This document shows, in pieces, positions 1-6,320 of a stretch of 6,722 nt of DNA. The notes under the pieces are model-generated. The model worked only from the letters and a program-made list of their open reading frames with translations. It was not told the DNA's origin and did not search any database. The stretch is from positions 1 to 6,722 of the forward strand of contig DOHE01000010.1 of NCBI GenBank assembly GCA_003535395.1. The letters run 5' to 3'. The stretch comes from Clostridiales bacterium (lineage in GTDB: Bacteria > Bacillota > Clostridia > UBA8921). The number at the start of each line of letters is the position of its first letter. Within the stretch, counting starts at the first letter, position 1. Position numbers and translations under genes: made by a program.

Positions 1-1038
1 GGAAGCGTGCTGTTTGAAAAAAATTCTCACGAACGGTTCCCTATCGCCAGTGTAACCAAAATCATGTCCATGCTGATTTTTCTGGAGAATATCGACAGCG
101 GAAAAATCAAATGGGAAGACGAGGTGCTGGTCTCATCCCATGCCCAAAGTATGATTGGCTCCGGGGTGTTTTTGGAACGGGGAGAAAAGTTCACGGTGCG
201 GGAGCTGTTTAAAACGGTGGCGGTCGCCTCTGCCAACGATGCCACTGTAGCTCTGGCTGAGCATGTGGCAGGGAGTGAACCTGCTTTTGTGGAATTGATG
301 AACCGGAGGGCAGAAAGTCTTGGCATGAACGATACAAGGTTCATGGATGCCACGGGTCTCAATGACAGCGAATACAGTACAGCAGCAGATGTTGCGGTCA
401 TGGCCCGCGAACTCATCCTGAAGCATCCGGTCATTTTTGAGTTTACCACGATATGGCATGACACTTTCCGTAACGGCACCCATGATGTGGATAATACAAA
501 CAAACTGATCCGCTACTTTACTGACAAAAGCCGGGGGATCGTCTGTGACGGCCTTAAAACCGGGCACACAGATGCAGCCGGGTACTGCCTTGCAGCAACT
601 GCTGTCAGGGAGGACATGCGGGTGCTTGCGGTAGTACTGAATGCACCGGATATCAACACACGGTTTGGCGAGGCCCAAAAATTGATGGACTACGGCCTGA
701 CCAGTTTTGAAACCGGGATATTCAATGAAAAAGATAAAAAAGCGGAAACCGCTGCTGTACGCAAAGGAGTTGAGCTTGAGGTGGATGCGGTCTATGCTGC
801 GGATATGAAAATTGTATACAAAAAGGGAATGGGCAACAAGGTCACCCGCGAAACTGTTTTGGAGCAGGATCTGACTGCGCCGGTGTCAGCCGGCCAGAAA
901 ATTGGGGAAGTCGTTTTCATGCTGGAAGGAAAGGAAGTTGCCCGCGGAGATCTGCTGGCTGCAACGGATGTCAAAAAGGCTTCCTTCATCCGGCTTTTCT
1001 TCCGGATGATCCTGGAATGGTTGGGCATCAGGCGTTGA
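1..1038 (+). CDS. D-alanyl-D-alanine carboxypeptidase (DacF/PBP5-like, S11 family), 5' partial
   Basis: Penicillin-binding serine D,D-carboxypeptidase, which removes the terminal D-Ala from peptidoglycan stem peptides outside the membrane. The frame is open to base 1, so the true start and the expected signal peptide lie outside the window; by comparison with the family roughly 50-60 residues are missing. Counting from base 1, all three active-site motifs are present: SVTK at residues 17-20 (bases 49-60, nucleophile Ser17), SAN at 77-79 (bases 229-237) and KTG at 186-188 (bases 556-564, inside DGLKTGHTDAAGYC). Residues about 245-325 resemble the PBP5 C-terminal beta domain (APVSAGQKIGEVVF). 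The end, SFIRLFFRMILEWLGIRR, looks like the amphipathic helix that anchors these enzymes to the membrane. It lies 38 bases ahead of lysA. A dacF gene occurs near lysA in Bacillus, where it is forespore-expressed; the DacF subtype here is an inference, and a vegetative DacA/DacB role is not excluded. Confidence 0.93.
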   Translation, partial: GSVLFEKNSHERFPIASVTKIMSMLIFLENIDSGKIKWEDEVLVSSHAQSMIGSGVFLERGEKFTVRELFKTVAVASANDATVALAEHVAGSEPAFVELMNRRAESLGMNDTRFMDATGLNDSEYSTAADVAVMARELILKHPVIFEFTTIWHDTFRNGTHDVDNTNKLIRYFTDKSRGIVCDGLKTGHTDAAGYCLAATAVREDMRVLAVVLNAPDINTRFGEAQKLMDYGLTSFETGIFNEKDKKAETAAVRKGVELEVDAVYAADMKIVYKKGMGNKVTRETVLEQDLTAPVSAGQKIGEVVFMLEGKEVARGDLLAATDVKKASFIRLFFRMILEWLGIRR

Positions 1039-1076
1039 TATTTACTTAAGAATTAAATTTTACGGAGGTTATCTGC

Positions 1077-2387
1077 ATGTTTGTCAGCGAAGCACTGGGC
1101 ATGAATGAAAAAGGGCACCTGACTGTCGGGGGATGCGACTGCGTGGATCTTGCGTATCAGTATGGAACTCCCCTTTATGTATTGGACGAAGGAACGATCA
1201 GAAAGAATTGCAGGAGCTACAGGAATGCCATGGAAAGCTGCTACGGCAGCGGGGGGATCGCGCTTTATGCCAGCAAAGCCTTAAGCTGCAAAGCGATTTG
1301 CCGTATTGCCCAGGAAGAGGGACTGGGGCTGGATGTTGTTTCCGGTGGTGAACTTTATACCGCCCATATCATAGGTTTTCCCATGGACAGGATCTATTTC
1401 CACGGCAACAACAAGACCCGGGATGAGATACGGATGGGACTTGAACTTGGAGTCGGCAGGTTTGTGGTGGATAATTGGGAAGAATTGCAGATACTCAACC
1501 AAATCGCAGGAGAGATGGGATCAAAAGCCAGGACTGCATTCCGGATCAAGCCGGGGATAGACGCGCATACCCATGATTTTGTCAAGACCGGGCAGATCGA
1601 TTCAAAGTTTGGATTTGCCCTGGAAAACGGGGAGGCAGCGGATATCATCGGAAAGGCTTTTCAAATGCCCAATATCGATATTCAGGGGGTTCATTGCCAT
1701 ATCGGTTCCCAGATTTTTGATATTGCTCCTTTTGAGCTTGCTGCGAGAGTCATGCTGGGTTTCATGGCTGAGGTGAAGACTCGTTACGGTTTGGAAATCA
1801 ATGAACTGAATTTGGGAGGCGGATTTGGGATCCGTTATATTCCGGAACATGATCCCCTGGCATATGACCTTTATATCAAGGCAGTTTCCAAGGTGGTTTC
1901 CGGTGAATGCAAAAGACTTGATCTTAAGATCCCGTATATCGTTATGGAGCCGGGACGGTCCATCGTGGCGTCTGCAGGGATCACGCTTTACACGGTCGGA
2001 TCCGTAAAAAACATAAAGAATGTGCGTACATATGTATCTGTTGACGGGGGGATGACGGACAATCCCCGGTATGCGCTTTACGGATCCCGGTATGAAGCCT
2101 TTGCGGCAGACAGGCCTGCCGCAAAAAGAACCAGCCTGGTGACCATCGCCGGAAGATGCTGCGAATCCGGGGATATCCTGATCAAGGATATCCAAATGCC
2201 ACCCTTAAAAGCGGGAGATTTGCTGGCCGTAGCGGCAACCGGGGCTTACAACTACTCCATGTCCAGCAACTACAACCGGGTGCCGAGACCTCCTGTGATC
2301 CTGATTCGTGACGGCAATTCGGCTGTCATCATAAAAAGAGAAGATTATGCGGATATTACCCGGAATGACTGTGATTATCCGTTTTAG
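1077..2387 (+). CDS. lysA: Diaminopimelate decarboxylase
   Basis: PLP-dependent fold-III decarboxylase that converts meso-diaminopimelate to L-lysine plus CO2, the last step of lysine synthesis, in the cytoplasm. The 436 residues match the family's usual size of about 420-440. An N-terminal alanine-racemase-like barrel carries the PLP lysine at K67 (YASKAL), then HCHIGSQ (206-212), the phosphate-binding GGGFGI (247-252) and EPGR (291-294). The C-terminal beta domain has DGG (323-325), CESGD with the catalytic Cys362 (362-366) and GAYNYSM (389-395), the usual substrate and PLP contacts. The ATG is fixed by GGAGGT at 1064-1069, seven bases upstream. The gap before it (1039-1076) is AT-rich with no clear terminator or promoter, so read-through from the carboxypeptidase gene is plausible. 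I saw no lysine riboswitch; 38 bases is too short for one. Intact, with no odd features except a short internal dyad near its 3' end. Confidence 0.97.
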   Translation: MFVSEALGMNEKGHLTVGGCDCVDLAYQYGTPLYVLDEGTIRKNCRSYRNAMESCYGSGGIALYASKALSCKAICRIAQEEGLGLDVVSGGELYTAHIIGFPMDRIYFHGNNKTRDEIRMGLELGVGRFVVDNWEELQILNQIAGEMGSKARTAFRIKPGIDAHTHDFVKTGQIDSKFGFALENGEAADIIGKAFQMPNIDIQGVHCHIGSQIFDIAPFELAARVMLGFMAEVKTRYGLEINELNLGGGFGIRYIPEHDPLAYDLYIKAVSKVVSGECKRLDLKIPYIVMEPGRSIVASAGITLYTVGSVKNIKNVRTYVSVDGGMTDNPRYALYGSRYEAFAADRPAAKRTSLVTIAGRCCESGDILIKDIQMPPLKAGDLLAVAATGAYNYSMSSNYNRVPRPPVILIRDGNSAVIIKREDYADITRNDCDYPF

Positions 2388-2393
2388 AAAGGA
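2386..2393 (+). promoter_or_regulatory. Ribosome binding site of the M50 protease gene (start-deciding)
   Basis: AGAAAGGA overlaps the lysA stop codon (2385-2387) and is the only good purine-rich site ahead of the protease gene. It lies 11 bases from TTG 2405 and 8 bases from ATT 2402; no ATG or GTG is available in frame between the upstream in-frame stop at 2372-2374 and the HExxH motif. TTG is the conventional choice, but the spacing leaves ATT 2402 possible. Confidence 0.55.
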
Positions 2394-2404
2394 CGAAGAG
2401 TATT

Positions 2405-3079
2405 TTGCTGGATCGTTTGGCAGACTATTTGTATTTGATCCCCGTGATCCTGGTTTCCCTGACCGTTCATGAAGCCAGCCACGCTTACATTTCTTCCCGG
2501 CTGGGGGATCCGACGCCGGGGAACCAGGGCCGGCTGACGCTCAATCCCATCCGCCACTTGGATCCCCTGGGCACCTTGATGTTTTTCATTGCCCGGGTGG
2601 GATGGGCCAAACCGGTCCCCATCAATCCTTATTATTACAAGGACCGGAAAATGGGGATCCTGGTCACCAGCGCGGCAGGGCCTCTGTCCAACCTGGTGCT
2701 GGCGTTCGTTGCATCCTTTGTTTTCTACTTGATTCAGGGTGCGGCTGTACTGCAAAAAACAGCTCCGGGGACCGGAGTCAACACGATGGCGGCAGTTTCC
2801 ATGACATTTTTCGGCCTTCTGGCCAGTGTGAATATCGGGCTGGCAGCTTTCAATCTTATCCCGATCCCGCCCCTGGACGGATCCAGGATCCTGGCATCCG
2901 TTCTCCCCGAAAATTATGCATACCGGTTGATGCAGGCGGAGCAGTATACCGGGATCATTTTTATCATGATCATGTTTTTGAAGCCGGGATTGTTCAGCCA
3001 GCTGCTCAATCCTGTGATCTGGTTTTTCCGCACCGCCATAGAAAGTGCCAGCGGGTTTCTGGCCGGGTTGCTCATTTGA
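2405..3079 (+). CDS. Site-2-protease-like membrane zinc metalloprotease (peptidase M50)
   Basis: Intramembrane or membrane-associated zinc protease of the short M50 type (224 residues, as in YwhC/Rip2-like family members). The zinc motif HEASH (residues 22-26, Glu23 catalytic) sits in the first hydrophobic segment. NPIRHLDPLGTL (47-58) is a typical M50 loop motif. The second metal-binding motif, NLIPIPPLDGSR (150-161), supplies Asp158 as third zinc ligand. Hydrophobic segments lie at about 8-28, 86-112, 128-152 and 181-199. There is no PDZ domain, so it is unlike RseP/RasP or SpoIVFB with its CBS domain; the substrate is unknown. The start is TTG at 2405, since no ATG precedes the HExxH motif. 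The gap to lysA is 17 bases, pointing to co-transcription. An M50 gene of this type beside trpS and scpA is a common Clostridial arrangement in my recollection; a specific physiological role cannot be read from sequence. Confidence 0.95.
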   Translation: MLDRLADYLYLIPVILVSLTVHEASHAYISSRLGDPTPGNQGRLTLNPIRHLDPLGTLMFFIARVGWAKPVPINPYYYKDRKMGILVTSAAGPLSNLVLAFVASFVFYLIQGAAVLQKTAPGTGVNTMAAVSMTFFGLLASVNIGLAAFNLIPIPPLDGSRILASVLPENYAYRLMQAEQYTGIIFIMIMFLKPGLFSQLLNPVIWFFRTAIESASGFLAGLLI

Positions 3080-3084
3080 CACAG

Positions 3085-3102
3085 GCAGCTTTCAAAGGCT
3101 GC
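3085..3102 (+). other. Small hairpin immediately before the trpS ribosome binding site
   Basis: GCAGC (3085-3089) can pair with GCTGC (3098-3102) around an 8-base loop; the inner bases CTTT and AAAG offer an alternative register with a bulge. It directly abuts the Shine-Dalgarno AAAGGAG (3103-3109). There is no T-run, so it is not a terminator, and the leader is too short for a T-box. It may affect translation of trpS or be chance. Confidence 0.3.
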
Positions 3103-3118
3103 AAAGGAGAGATGGAAG

Positions 3119-4114
3119 ATGGGAAAAAACATTATCGTCAGCGGAATGCGGCCAACCGGCAAGTTGCACCTGGGCAATTATTTCGGGGCCCTGGTCAACT
3201 GGATCCGTCTTCAAGAGGAGGAGGATTGCCTGTTTTTTGTTGCGGATTGGCATGCATTGACCACGGGATATGAAGAACCCAGTGAGATTCCGGAAAATAT
3301 ACAAAACCTGGTTTTAGACTGGATCAGTGCAGGTTTGGATCCTGAAAAATGCTGCATTTTCCTTCAATCAGATATCAAACAGCATGCGGAACTGCACCTG
3401 GCCTTTTCCCTCATCACACCGCTTTCCTGGCTGACCCGGTGTCCCACCTACAAAGATCAGCTGGATCAGTTGGGGGACCGGGACATACGGACTTACGGCT
3501 TTTTAGGGTATCCCTGCCTGCAGGCAGCGGATATCTTGCTGTACAAGGCGGATGGTGTCCCGGTTGGGGAAGATCAGCTCCCTCACCTGGAAATCACCCG
3601 GGAAATTGCGCGGCGGTTCAATTTTCTATTCCAATGCAGCCTGTTCCCGGAACCGAAATCCATTCTGAATGAAGCCAAGGTGCTGCCAGGGATCGACGGC
3701 CGGAAAATGAGCAAGAGCTACCAGAACGAGATTGCTCTCTCAGACAGTCTGGAAGAAGTCCGCGGCAAAGTGATGCGCATGGTCACGGATCCATCCAGGA
3801 TCCGGAAGGACGACCCGGGACATCCGGATATCTGTTCTGTATTTTCCATGTATAAAGTCATTGCACCGGATCTGACGGAGGAGATAAAGGATAGCTGTTC
3901 CGGGGGAAAAACAGGCTGCGTAGCCTGCAAAAGGAAACTCGGGGAGAGGTTGTGCGCCCTGATGGCTCCTATAGCAGAAAGGCGGCAGGATCTTGTGAAA
4001 AAACCCGGCCAGGTCCGGGAGATCCTGCAAAACGGGAGCCAAACAGCAAGGGCAAGGGCAGAACAAACCATGGAAAGCGTGAAGCATGCCATGAAGCTGA
4101 AACTGCCGGATTAA
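3119..4114 (+). CDS. trpS: Tryptophanyl-tRNA synthetase
   Basis: Class Ic aminoacyl-tRNA synthetase that charges tRNA-Trp with tryptophan using ATP in the cytoplasm; 331 residues, the normal bacterial length. The Rossmann catalytic core has the HIGH-type signature HLGN (17-20, after RPTGK) and the second signature KMSKS (196-200). GYPCLQAADIL (130-140) and GEDQLPHLEITREIARRFN (150-168) are characteristic tryptophan-pocket and dimer-core segments. The C-terminal anticodon-binding region contains four cysteines, Cys239, Cys260, Cys267 and Cys270, with the last three spaced C-x6-C-x2-C. This resembles the [4Fe-4S] ligand set of Thermotoga maritima TrpRS, although the first gap is x20 rather than x22. 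The ATG is set by AAAGGAG at 3103-3109, nine bases upstream; the ATG at 3112 is out of frame. It sits 39 bases behind the M50 gene and 31 ahead of scpA, with no T-box or trp leader visible, so expression probably depends on the operon. Confidence 0.98.
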   Translation: MGKNIIVSGMRPTGKLHLGNYFGALVNWIRLQEEEDCLFFVADWHALTTGYEEPSEIPENIQNLVLDWISAGLDPEKCCIFLQSDIKQHAELHLAFSLITPLSWLTRCPTYKDQLDQLGDRDIRTYGFLGYPCLQAADILLYKADGVPVGEDQLPHLEITREIARRFNFLFQCSLFPEPKSILNEAKVLPGIDGRKMSKSYQNEIALSDSLEEVRGKVMRMVTDPSRIRKDDPGHPDICSVFSMYKVIAPDLTEEIKDSCSGGKTGCVACKRKLGERLCALMAPIAERRQDLVKKPGQVREILQNGSQTARARAEQTMESVKHAMKLKLPD

Positions 4115-4145
4115 GCCATAAGCCATTGGCTCGGGGAGGAACGGG

Positions 4146-4940
4146 ATGGGGGAGCCAAATCACCCGTGTGTACTGAAAATTCCTGATTTTGAAGGTCCCT
4201 TTGACCTTCTGTTTCATCTTTTTGAAAAAAACAAGATTAACATTCAGGATATTCCAATTGGTTTGATTACTGACCAGTATATACAGTATTTGAAAGACAT
4301 GGCAAAGATGGATATGGAAATCGCCAGCGGATTCCTTGTGATGGCATCCACTCTGCTGCACATTAAATCCCGTATGCTGCTGCCGAAAATAGAAGTGGAT
4401 GATACAGAGAAAATCGATCCCCGGGAAGAACTGGTCCGTCGGCTGACAGAATACAGGAAATTCAAGGAAGTTTCAGAAACTTTACGATCCCGGGAAGAGG
4501 AATGGGCCAGGGTAGTATACAAAGCAGCAGAGCCCTTCAGCCGGGAACACAGGGTGGAAATACCCATGGATCTGGATCCGGTATTGCTGCAGGATTCAGC
4601 CAGAAGGGTTTTTGCCGCCTATGTTCCCTGCATCGAGGATACCACTCCTAAGATGTCCATGATCCTTCAAAAAGAGCGCTTTTCCATCAAGAGCAAGATC
4701 GAGGAAATCCTGGGGCTGCTCAAAAAGAAGCTTCGCATGGTGCTTAAGGATTTGTTCCATCCCGACCGGGCAGGGGAGCCGGGAGCCGGCCGGGAGGAAA
4801 TGGTGACAGGATTTGCTGCGGTTTTGGAGCTTTGCAGGGCAGGCCGGCTCAAAATCACTCAGGAAGCTCCGTTTTCGGATATAATCATTTACAGGAAGGA
4901 AGAGAACCATGGATCAAAAAAAGCTGATTTCCATGATTGA
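4146..4940 (+). CDS. scpA: Segregation and condensation protein A (kleisin)
   Basis: Kleisin subunit of the SMC-ScpA-ScpB complex that compacts and separates newly replicated chromosomes. The 264 residues fit the family (about 240-270). The N-terminal domain begins with the hallmark FEGPFDLLFHLFEKNKI (15-31), followed by DIPIGLITDQYIQYL (35-49) and the helix ASGFLVMASTLLHIKSRMLLP (60-80), the part known to bind the SMC neck. Residues about 95-160 are charged and helical and include the central ScpB-binding region. The C-terminal winged helix (about 175-250, IKSKIEEILGLL then FAAVLELCRAGRLKITQEAPFSDIII) is the part that contacts the SMC head. The ATG follows GGGGAGGA (4133-4140) at five bases. 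Its last 32 bases overlap scpB in another frame, the usual coupling of the two subunits. The tail after about residue 250 (KEENHGSKKADFHD) is polar and is read through the scpB start region. No smc gene lies in the window. Confidence 0.96.
   Translation: MGEPNHPCVLKIPDFEGPFDLLFHLFEKNKINIQDIPIGLITDQYIQYLKDMAKMDMEIASGFLVMASTLLHIKSRMLLPKIEVDDTEKIDPREELVRRLTEYRKFKEVSETLRSREEEWARVVYKAAEPFSREHRVEIPMDLDPVLLQDSARRVFAAYVPCIEDTTPKMSMILQKERFSIKSKIEEILGLLKKKLRMVLKDLFHPDRAGEPGAGREEMVTGFAAVLELCRAGRLKITQEAPFSDIIIYRKEENHGSKKADFHD
4893..4900 (+). promoter_or_regulatory. Ribosome binding site of scpB inside scpA
   Basis: AGGAAGGA within the scpA coding sequence, eight bases before the scpB ATG at 4909. It fixes the scpB start and shows that scpB is initiated on its own site while scpA is still being translated, giving translational coupling across the 32-base overlap. 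Confidence 0.8.
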
Positions 4941-5535
4941 GACGCTGCTGTTTTCTTCAGGAGACCGGCTGACCCTGACCCGGATGGCCGATGTTCTTGA
5001 GACAGATGTCAAAACAGTCAAATATGCAGTGAGGATCCTGGCAGATGAGCTGCAAGCCCAGGAGCGGGGCATCCGGATCCGGGAGATCGACAATGGTTAC
5101 CAGATGCACAGTGCTCCGGAAAATCATGAGGCCATTGCACGTCTTTACGAAGTGCGCCGTAAACAGGGATTGTCACAGGCCTGTTACGAAGTGTTGTCCA
5201 TAATCGCTTACAAGCAGCCGGTGACCCGGATCCAGATCGAACGCATCCGGGGGACTGCTTCCGACAGTGCCATATCCAAACTTGCAGAAAAAGGCCTGAT
5301 TTGGGCGTCAGGCCGGCTGGACGCACCCGGCAGGCCCATTTTGTATGAAACTACGCAGGACTTTTTGCGTGTTTTTGGCTTTGCATCTCTAAAAGACCTT
5401 CCCATTATTGATATTATCGATGTGCCGGGCATGATTCCCGGGATGGTGCTTCCCGACGGGCATGAGCCGGGCATCCGGGATGCAGCCGAAACACTGCCGG
5501 AATACGCCGGGCTTAATATTGACTCTGCTGAATAA
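4909..5535 (+). CDS. scpB: Segregation and condensation protein B
   Basis: Partner of ScpA: a ScpB dimer binds the kleisin and is needed for SMC-driven chromosome organisation. It has 208 residues, near the usual 180-210, arranged as two winged-helix domains. The first is at about 1-80 (LISMIETLLFSSGDRLTLTRMADVL, then NGYQM). The second is at about 85-165 and has the family signature LSQACYEVLSIIAYKQPVTRIQIERIRG (88-115), SDSAISKLAEKGLI (118-131) and the strongly conserved GRLDAPGRPILYETT (135-149), ending in FLRVFGFASLKDLP (152-165). After about 170 comes a less conserved tail (IIDVPGMIPGMVLPDGHEPG), typical of ScpB. The start ATG overlaps scpA and has its own site. Its stop at 5533-5535 is followed by the structured repeat at 5539-5623, so the operon may be interrupted or attenuated here. 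No frameshift or missing segment was seen. Confidence 0.96.
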   Translation: MDQKKLISMIETLLFSSGDRLTLTRMADVLETDVKTVKYAVRILADELQAQERGIRIREIDNGYQMHSAPENHEAIARLYEVRRKQGLSQACYEVLSIIAYKQPVTRIQIERIRGTASDSAISKLAEKGLIWASGRLDAPGRPILYETTQDFLRVFGFASLKDLPIIDIIDVPGMIPGMVLPDGHEPGIRDAAETLPEYAGLNIDSAE

Positions 5536-5538
5536 AAA

Positions 5539-5623
5539 TGCAAAAGGTACTTTTGGGTAAGCCTTTCGGCTTGCCGCTGAGGCTTAAAGCCTTTACCAAA
5601 AAGTAACAAAGTGACTTTTTGCA
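5539..5623 (+). repeat. 85-base imperfect inverted repeat with internal hairpins (REP/MITE-like or 3' structure of scpB)
   Basis: Bases 5539-5548 (TGCAAAAGGT) pair with 5614-5623 (ACTTTTTGCA), with one G-T wobble. Bases 5549-5560 (ACTTTTGGGTAA) pair with 5593-5604 (TTACCAAAAAGT), with one mismatch. A nine-base bulge (5605-5613) separates the right arms. The centre holds a small hairpin, AGGCT-TAA-AGCCT (5580-5592). A competing 8-bp hairpin forms between GGTAAGCC (5556-5563) and GGCTTGCC (5568-5575) around TTTC, with one wobble. No helix is followed by a proper T-run on either strand, so it does not look like a simple intrinsic terminator. It could be a mobile palindromic repeat or an mRNA-stabilising or attenuating structure. 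The fold is drawn by eye. Confidence 0.65.
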
Positions 5624-5624
5624 G

Positions 5625-5640
5625 TGCAATCATTATTGCA
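5625..5640 (+). repeat. Short perfect hairpin TGCAAT-CATT-ATTGCA
   Basis: A six-base perfect inverted repeat with a four-base loop, one base past the 85-base element and before the DUF2953 start. It is AT-rich and lacks a T-run; it could be part of the same structured region or a small dyad operator. It is short enough to be chance. Confidence 0.3.
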
Positions 5641-5666
5641 TACCTGTCGAAATTTCTGCTCATCCT

Positions 5667-6320
5667 ATGGGTATGATTCCCATTCTGGTGATTGCGATCA
5701 CAACCATACTGGGCGCTGTTGCTTTTGTTCCGGTCACCCTTATAATTGACCGGGAGCAGACAAAGGTATGCCTGGGCCGGATCATTCCTATTATTCGGAT
5801 ACGATTTGCCTCCGAGCAGGTGGAAGAACGCGTTGATGCAATGTTAAAATGGCTGCAAAGGAAACATATACCAAGAGGTCGAGATGATATCCGGCCCCGT
5901 TATTGGGCCCTGCCCAGTGCAATAAGACGAAGCCGTCTTATGCCCCGGCTCGCAGCCGGGATTCGGTTTCGGCGTTTTGATATCCGACTGCGCATAGGGA
6001 CAGCCGATGCCGCTTGGACGGCTCTGCTTACTGGAGCGGTCCGGATCATCCTGGGATCGATGGGTACCTGGCTGACTGCAAATTTCAGAGTAAAAGATAT
6101 TATCCTGGATGTGGTGCCGGACTTTCAAAAAAAAGTCTTTGAAATCCAGGCAGATTGCATAGTTTCCACCCGGATTGTGCACATTATCCTGATATTGACA
6201 GAGATATTCAAAATCAAAGGAGCGATAGAAAATGGAGGAAAGAATGGAAGAGATGGAAAATACGCAGGATACTCACCCGATCGAAGGATTGATGGCCACT
6301 GCGATGTCCAGTATCCGTGA
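5667..6320 (+). CDS. DUF2953 family membrane protein (YtfI-like)
   Basis: Uncharacterised Bacillota protein of the DUF2953 type, the usual upstream neighbour of ytfJ/gerW in spore formers; no biochemical function is established to my knowledge. From ATG 5667 it has 217 residues. The N-terminal hydrophobic helix (about 4-27) is followed by a basic linker (64-105). The recognisable family core is RFDIRLRIGTADAAWTALLTG (103-123), VVPDF (149-153) and a Cys/Ile-rich stretch, QADCIVSTRIVHIILIL (161-177). The topology suggests a membrane-anchored protein. The start is uncertain: ATG 5667 or ATG 5673 gives the natural membrane start, but neither has a Shine-Dalgarno sequence, and the frame also opens upstream to TTG 5619 inside the inverted repeat. 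The last 89 bases overlap ytfJ, so the tail after about residue 188 (NGGKNGRDGKY...) is polar and probably not conserved. Family assignment rests on motif memory and context. Confidence 0.8.
   Translation: MGMIPILVIAITTILGAVAFVPVTLIIDREQTKVCLGRIIPIIRIRFASEQVEERVDAMLKWLQRKHIPRGRDDIRPRYWALPSAIRRSRLMPRLAAGIRFRRFDIRLRIGTADAAWTALLTGAVRIILGSMGTWLTANFRVKDIILDVVPDFQKKVFEIQADCIVSTRIVHIILILTEIFKIKGAIENGGKNGRDGKYAGYSPDRRIDGHCDVQYP
6216..6222 (+). promoter_or_regulatory. Ribosome binding site of ytfJ inside the DUF2953 gene
   Basis: AAAGGAG lies nine bases before ATG 6232 and supports that start. A second in-frame ATG at 6244 is preceded by GGAGG (6234-6238) with five-base spacing, so initiation four codons later is also possible. 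Both sites lie within the upstream reading frame. Confidence 0.65.

Noticed and set aside
1035..1063. Possible sigma-A promoter before lysA (TTGATA at 1035)
   Set aside because: The best -10-like stretches, TAAATT and TTAAAT, lie only 12-13 bases away, and at 17 bases the hexamer TTTTAC matches poorly.
1602..2195. Minus-strand open frame of 197 codons inside lysA
   Set aside because: It is antisense to a highly conserved enzyme, with no recognised motif and no upstream signals.
2384..3082. Minus-strand open frame of 232 codons covering the M50 gene
   Set aside because: It is exactly antisense to a clear protease gene, its translation is rich in Gln, Gly, Pro and His without any family motif, and no ribosome binding site supports it. 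It is a shadow of codon bias.
3080..3118. T-box riboswitch or trp leader ahead of trpS
   Set aside because: The gap is only 39 bases and has no T-box sequence, leader peptide or terminator/antiterminator pair.
2602..3273. Second plus-strand frame of 223 codons running across the M50 and trpS genes
   Set aside because: It crosses two well-supported genes in another frame and its translation shows no recognisable fold or motif.
5556..5575. Intrinsic terminator after scpB
   Set aside because: The 8-bp hairpin GGTAAGCC-TTTC-GGCTTGCC is followed by GCTGAGG, not a T-run, and the minus-strand reading also lacks one.
6157..6188. Forespore (sigma-G-like) promoter before ytfJ: GCATA then CATTATC
   Set aside because: The elements resemble the sigma-G consensus, but the spacer is 20 bases rather than about 17-18 and the last -10 positions do not match; too weak to annotate.
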